Of a stretch of 64,000 bases of DNA, positions 57,938 through 64,000 are shown piece by piece. This DNA comes from Leptodontidium sp. MPI-SDFR-AT-0119. Taxonomy: Eukaryota; Ascomycota; Leotiomycetes; Helotiales; Leptodontidiaceae. The position numbers and the translations under genes are program-made. Numbering within the stretch: position 1 is the first letter of the stretch; every line of letters begins with the position of its first letter. The notes under the pieces are model-generated. The model was not told the DNA's origin, searched no databases, and saw only the letters and a program-made list of their open reading frames with translations. The stretch is from positions 5,456,001-5,520,000 of the forward strand of contig JAHLEZ010000002.1 of NCBI GenBank assembly GCA_020726505.1, given 5' to 3'.

Positions 57938-58439
57938 GTAATACGAGGCCCTATAGTATTAGACCGCCAAAGCCTAATATTATAAAGTACTAAGATTATT
58001 ATATAAGAAGTTAGCTAAAATATTATAAGTCGTACTCTTTAGTTCGTTAGTTAAAGGCCAAAGTCTTACTTAGAGATTTAGCGGAAGTGTGTTTTAGGCT
58101 AGTCTAAAACTAGGCCTTAGTTATCTTTTTAGTGTTATTTAATTTCTATTTACCCCTTATTTATTAATTTAAACCCTCTATAATTTCGGCGTATAAGGCC
58201 TAGGGCGTAGGCTAAGACTTCACTAGAAGAGCCTATTGTTTAGCCCTTTACTTAGAGAGGCGAGGCCTTAAATTCTTGTTTTTAAGGGGACGTTTCTTTA
58301 CTTTCTTTATATAATAATATAACACTTATATATACTAAATCTTTTATTACTTTCATTGCTTTCGATTAAACAACTATATATATTCTTTTAAAAACCTTAA
58401 ATCACATTTAACTTACTAATAATATCCGGCTACAGTAGA

Positions 58440-61260
58440 CTAAACAACGCTAATAATTAGAAGGGGGCTCCCTTTACTGAGACCCTGGGACCTGCCACTA
58501 AAAGTAACTTTAGGACGATTATAAGTGTTAAGCCTAGTGCTTCTTATAATTTAGGGACCTCTAATAAGGGTTTTACCCCTTATAATAATAACACTTTCTA
58601 GAGCTTACTAGACAGTAAGAAGGGGAAAGGGAAAGGTAAAGGAAAGGGGTCTAGTGATACTAGACTAAGTAACTTAGCTCCCCCTATTAATATCGCTGAA
58701 CTTGCCGCTCCTAACTCGACCCTGGCTATTACTACAAATGATCTCAAGAATATTAAGGTCCACGTTAGTTAGCCGATACTAATCCCTAAATCCCTGAATA
58801 CTCTTATTTTTAATAGCATCGACGTCAGTACTTACTTTTAGACCTTTGACAGATACTTTGTAAGTTATATAGTTACTAACGACCGGGAGAAGAAGGAATG
58901 GGTAGTCGACTATATAACCCTTTCTTAAGCGTGGAATATTCAGAAGCTCCTTAGCTTCAAAACCGGAATATACGCTAGCCTTAAGAGGGAAGTGAAGTAA
59001 GACTATTAAGCCGACGACAGTGAGTATTATTTATATATAAATGTTTACTTAGACTTATTAGAGTAGGATTTTAAAGATACTCAAATTGACGGCTAACCTT
59101 CCCTAGATTAATGCCGGAAGTTCCTTAAGGCCTTTAGAGAGGTAGCCTTAAACTACGTCGACTGAGGTAATCTCACTAAAAAGTAAGCGTCGACTCGATT
59201 TATACTTACACTCCCCTAAAGCCTTCAGAATAAGGCCATATAAGCTGCCTTTAAGAATAAAGAGTCGTTAAAAGACCTCAAGATAGATGCGTTCGACGAC
59301 ATTTATAGCGCTATTAAAGCCTAGCTTAATTTAGAACGAGACTTATATACTATTACAGAGGAGTAGGGCATTATAAACTACTAATAAATATAAGTAAGTC
59401 GGCTTAATATCTTCGCTAAGACGTTTAATTACCGGGAGGAGAGGGTTTAGCCTACGTTTATGGCTACATAGGGCCAGTCGACCCGAGTACTACTATTATA
59501 GTACTCGAATTTCTTGGGCTATAGAGATAACGCCCTAAGTAAAGAGATTCGTAAGGCCTTTAAGAGACAAGACAGAGAAGTTATAGTTAACTTAGACCCT
59601 GTGTTTCTTTTAACTTTGTAAAAGATCGCTAGAGACCTCGAGAGTATTATAAATAGAGACTTAAAGAACGTTTGCAACAGTTTAAGGTATATAAAGATCC
59701 TTGTGGCAGTAGTTAAGAGAGCCACAAACGCTAAATACACGGCCGAGATAAATATCTTACGATTTATTAAAGAGGCTTAAGAGGTGGCTAGCGTTAGCTA
59801 TAGGACTAGTTATCCTAACTCTATTACCTATAATAAGAAAGTAAGAGATAATTATAAGTGCCGGTGGTATATGAATCGTTAGGAGCCTAGGATGAGACCT
59901 TAAGTACGACATGAGTTTATGAATTAATGTTTTAATTATAAGAAGTTTATAAGTCTTAGGGTAATTTATGAAGCAGAAGATAATAACTACATTTATATAA
60001 GACATTAAGAAGAAGGGAAAAAGTCGTACCTTATATAATTTCCTATTAATAAGAGACTTAGATAAGAGTATATCTTCTCTTATATATTAAATAGCTAATA
60101 CTCTCTTAATCCCGAACGTAGAGTATAGGCGGTCAAAGAGTTACTAGTATCGTAGTTAGAAGCGGCGCTTATAAGAGAGAAGGGAGTAACTTCTGTAATT
60201 AATTACATCGAATTCATTAATGAGCCTATTAACGCCGGCGAGTCTATTATCTTATAATAGTGGGACTGTTCTAAAGAGTAAATCGTCCAAGTCTAAGCTC
60301 TCTTGTCTAATACGAAGGACAGCTCTAATTCCGAGGTAATAGTTGCCCCTATCGAGACTAGAGCCCGAAAGAAGGCCTTAGTATTTAAGTTATATAAGGG
60401 ATTCGACAAGTTATAAGACAAAATTAAAGCTTAGGCCTTATATAATAAACCGAAGGTTCCTTTAGATATTAGAGACGCTATATAGTTCACTAAAGTCATA
60501 AATATAAATAGTCCTAAAGAAGTAAGGAAGACCTCTCAGTAGATCTTAGTTAAGAACAAGTCTAAGATCTCTAATATAGTCTCTAAACTTGTTATATTAA
60601 TTATATCTAAGGCATTAGCTCGGAATATTATAACTAACTCTTCAGTAAAGAGGCGTACCGCGAAGCCTGAACTAACTGTAGTCTCCTTTAGAATCCTTAG
60701 ACCTATTACGCGATTAACGTCTTCTTAGAACCCCTGTATATAAGAAGTACTAGACTAAAACGGCTATAGGCTCAATAAAGTCTTCGACAAGCTACTGTCT
60801 TTGTAAGAATTACCTGGCAACCTTACACTAGAGGAGATAATAGTACTTATTAACCCTCCTAGAGCTTCCCGAACGCTTAGCGGTACAATTAATCGATAAA
60901 TGTAAAGGAAATATGTTATTAACGTTAAAACTATTACTTTTAAAGACGACTATAGCCTTAATAGGGAAGAGGTTATTATATTATAGAGACTATTACTTAA
61001 TTCTTTATGTACTTTCCTAAAGCTTATATTATACGTAGATTAATTAAACGAGTACCCCTTAATAAAGTGAGATAACATTAGAATAAAGAAGGTCCTTAAT
61101 TAGCTCCTAGGGAGAATAGAATAGAAAAGAAGGGTCTAAGTACACCCTAAGGTCCCTAGGAATCTCCTTACTTTGAAATTTCAGGCTTATTAGCAGTGGT
61201 TCTAGAATAGTATCTCTGTAATACAAGAGTCGACGATTGAGAAGTTAGTGGTATAGCTAG
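58440..61260 (+). pseudogene. Gypsy H gag, unusually long, RIP-inactivated
   Basis: A plus-strand frame with many TAG/TAA codons at Trp and Gln sites. Readable pieces: TFDRYFVSYIVTNDREKKEW, NLDPVFLLTL, NVCNSLRYIKILVAVVKRAT. About 2.8 kb precede the protease, longer than most Gypsy gag regions. A possible zinc-finger remnant (YKCRWYMNR) lies near 59847. The start is approximate. Confidence 0.6.
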
Positions 61261-61277
61261 TACTTAGCGCTATCTTA

Positions 61278-62030
61278 TTGTTTAGGCCGGTCTTAGTACT
61301 CCTCCTTAATATACTATTAGTATATAAAGACTTAATACTAGAACTTCTTCGCTTAGTGCCTTTTACGTCACTTAGAATAATGCGGCGAAGTGCTCGACTA
61401 GTAAGAAACACTAGCTTGTGTGTTAGGATAGAGGCTATAAGTGGCTCCACGGAAATAGGTAACTCGTTCTACTCGCTAGCGCCGAAAGTAGTAGTCACGA
61501 TACTTAGCCGCTTTAAAGTCAGCGATATTAAGGCTACACTCGACACGGGGGCTAAAGTCAGTTATATAACTCTTAAAGTAATTAACCTCTTAGAACTACT
61601 AATAATAAAAAGTTAAACAATAGCCTTAAAGACAATCACTAATATTAAGTCTTATTTCGTTAGATTTACTAATAACGTTACTATTACTATAAGTAACTAT
61701 ATAATCAATAACCGGTTTTATATTATAGACAGCCCTAAAGTTAAGGTTATCCTTAGTTTTCTGTTCTTTTATAAAGTTAAAGTCACTTTTTATTACTTAA
61801 GAGATTACGACGGAGGCATTATACTCGCTTCTTTATAGGATTAGCGCTTTAGTCTTATTACTATAGTTAGGACTAATGATATTACTAAGGAAGTAAAGGA
61901 TATTAAGGCATTATATAGAGAGAATAAAGTAAGGCTAATTTACCTTAAAGATTTAGAATCCGAAATTAATTATAAAGAGGAAGACTTCTTAGGAAACGAT
62001 TAACTAGCTGTTACTTAAGTGTTATAGTTA
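61278..62030 (+). pseudogene. Gypsy H aspartic protease region
   Basis: An open piece at 61278-61616 contains the catalytic motif ATLDTGAKVSYIT (near 61533-61571), followed in frame by further protease-like sequence (NNRFYIIDSPKVKVILSF). Stops appear after 61616. This motif order is typical of fungal Gypsy polyproteins. Confidence 0.78.
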
Positions 62031-62639
62031 GTATACTTAAATACTTAGACATCTCGATATTAACGGAACTAGAAAAAGGACTTTTTAAAAGAAGAGATAA
62101 TTAACTTTATTATCCTCGCCTCTTATTACGAGACTAGGAACTTATAAGCCTTAAGGAGATAGCGTATATTAAGTATATAAAGAGAGAATTCTGTGTACTA
62201 AAATCAGTGATTAGAGACTTTCTACTTAGAGTACTCCTTGACTTATATTAAGAGGAACCCTTAGTCTTTAAGCCCTTATTTAAGGGAGCATTTAACGACG
62301 ATTCCTTGTCTCTAGCTAGCCTAACGTTCGAATAGACTACCGACTACGACGAGCTCCTGATTAAGTTACTGTTCTGAGAAACGCAAAATATAATAGCGTG
62401 AGTAAGAGCTATATATAAGTCAAAGGCTAAAAAGGCCCTGCCCGTTGATTTAACTAACCTAAAAGGCGACCCCCTTAGTGGGAGGGAGGACTAATATAAG
62501 CGTGTACGAGACCGAGGAACTCCTTAAGATTATGTCGGAAAGTATTAAGAATACTTATTACTACGCTTCACTAATATACCCCGAAACTCAAGACTTACCC
62601 TAGAAAGGCTAACTAAATTAGACGTAAGTAGTCTATTGT

Positions 62640-64000
62640 GACTAAAAGAGAGAGCCTTATTTAATAAAATAATAGTCAATTAGGAAGGAGTTATAGCTTT
62701 TAATTAGCTTAAGTGTAGTAAATTTTATAAAGATATTTCTCCTCCCGTTATTATTAAGACTATTAAATATACGGCTTAGTAAGCTCTTAACTTTCTATTA
62801 CCGCGGGCACTTATTCTAAAGGTTACTAAGATAATACAAGAAAGACTCGACAAAGGAGTCTTAGAGTACTCTAAGGGACCCTACCGTAATACTTAGTTCT
62901 TAGTCTAAAAGAAGGAGTCAGGGAAATACAGACTAATTAACTCGGCTATTATATTAAATACTATCACTCGTAGGAATACAAACCTCCCGCTATCTGTCGA
63001 TAAGTTTTCTAAAGAGTTTACTAGTTATTATATTACAAGTCTCATTAACTTATATTCTAGGTACAATTAATAAGTACTTTATTAGTCTAATAAGGATATA
63101 ACTACTTTTTATATTCCTTATATTAGACTAGTCCGAAATACGACACTTCTATAAGGCGTTACTAATTCTATTATATAATTTGTCTAAACGATTACACGTA
63201 TCTTAAAGAAGCTAGTCCTAGTAGTTACAATACTATTCTTGGACGACATTAGTATTAAAGGCCCGTATATAGACTATAACTAAGCTAAAGCCTTATTAAG
63301 GATTAGGAAGTTTGTCTTAGAGTATATTAAGAACCTCGACATAACTCTCGAACACTTAAAGCGTGCTAAAGTTACGATTAGGCCTAAGTCACAATTTTGT
63401 TTTAATAATATAGACATTATGGGGTACGCTTATAACTCTAGAGGGAGAGAACTATTTATAAGACACCTCGTTAAAATCAAGAACTAGCGGGAACTAACGA
63501 ATCTCACTAAAGTCAAGGCATTCTTAAGACTTGTTATTTACTTCTAAATTTAGATTAAGAACTTTCGCCTAATCGCTAAACCTTTATACGTACTCTTATA
63601 AAAAGGGGTTAAGTTTTACTAAGAACCTGATTTATAAGGCAAGGTTATAGCTGAACTATAAGACGCTTTATACTTATTCCCAGTCTTATATCGAATAGAC
63701 TACGGAAAGGGAACTAGTGAAATTATAGTTAGAGTTAACTCTAGTAGAACTAGCTGAGGCGGTTTCCTTAGCTAAAGGGAGCTAACTTTAAATAAAATAC
63801 GCCTAGTAAGGTACGAGAGTAGGTTCTAGAGTAAGACCAAAGCTAAATATAATGCCACTAAGAGAGAGTATAAGGGTATATTTCATATCTTAAAGAAACT
63901 AAAGATTTAGTTTATTAGAGTATACTTCGTTATAAAGACAGATACTAATACACTTATTATATAACTAAACGAAGCAGCTCACGATTATCTTAACGCGATA
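62640..64000 (+). pseudogene. Gypsy H reverse transcriptase and RNase H (partial)
   Basis: Reads KGVLEYSKGPYRNT, KKESGKYRLINSA, the catalytic block ILFLDDISIKGP (about 63229-63264), NIDIMGYAYNSRGR, then the RNase H region (RIDYGKGTSEIIV, YNATKREYKGIFHILKKLK). Interrupted by stops at former Trp/Gln codons. Continues beyond 64000. Confidence 0.78.

Larger units (their letters stand above)
57298..64000 (+). mobile_element. Gypsy H, large LTR element of another family, runs past the window
   Basis: A putative 640-bp 5' LTR (57298-57937) starts TGTGGTGGGGAAG and ends CTTCCCACA, with no similarity to the TGTTACG LTRs. Plus-strand coding follows in the order gag, protease, reverse transcriptase, RNase H, so it is Gypsy. 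It is RIP-mutated with many stops. No 3' LTR is in view. It inserted into copy G. Confidence 0.82.

Overview
The window is a piece of a filamentous ascomycete (fungal) genome. The evidence is short GT-AG introns of 46 to 116 bp with TACTAAC- or CTAAC-type branch sites, a HET-domain gene, a multi-LysM secreted-protein gene, a fungal seven-helix membrane protein, and fungal Gypsy, Copia, Tc1/mariner and pogo elements. Most of the LTR elements carry heavy C-to-T / G-to-A damage (Trp and Gln codons turned into stops, very AT-rich DNA), which is the mark of repeat-induced point mutation (RIP). I cannot place the species.

Layout. Positions 1-3300 are gene-type DNA with one intact six-exon membrane-protein gene (1582-2973). 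Positions 3308-42323 are a transposon nest. A chromodomain Gypsy family with about 300-bp TGTTACG...CGTAACA LTRs is present as a solo LTR (3308-3600) and as copies A, C and D. Copy A is split by Gypsy B (5213-20247), which is split by Copia E (6343-13928). Copy A is also cut by copy C, which begins at 21895. Copy C is split by copy D (23672-37151), by an intact DD34E Tc1/mariner element (38837-41058) and by a 627-bp MITE-like element (41667-42293). Copy D is split by a Tc1-like element (26445-33334), which is split by a young Copia element (27421-32970) with LTRs that look identical. Target-site duplications (TSDs) are readable for most of these insertions, and copies C and D serve as each other's empty sites.

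Positions 42324-54841 return to gene-type DNA with a decayed, unidentified gene (43489-44566), a small four-exon gene with one in-frame TGA (46046-47145), a LysM-protein pseudogene that has lost its 5' end (47187-49660, minus), a pogo/Fot1 transposase fragment directly upstream of it, and an intact HET-domain gene (50669-52756). A GC-rich patch with degenerate TTAGGG-like repeats lies at 53783-54165. Positions 54842-64000 are a second nest: Gypsy F cut by Gypsy G, cut by a different, large Gypsy element (H) that runs off the window.

The only genes that look functional are the membrane protein, the HET gene and the DD34E transposase; the four-exon gene is uncertain. The most unusual signals are: the young Copia, whose 1,416-codon reading frame has no frameshift but eight in-frame TAA/TAG codons, all at Gln-compatible sites; an 8-bp palindrome repeated 18 times through Copia E in all codon phases; and a regular CCTGTA array inside the 132-bp terminal inverted repeats (TIRs) of the intact mariner element.
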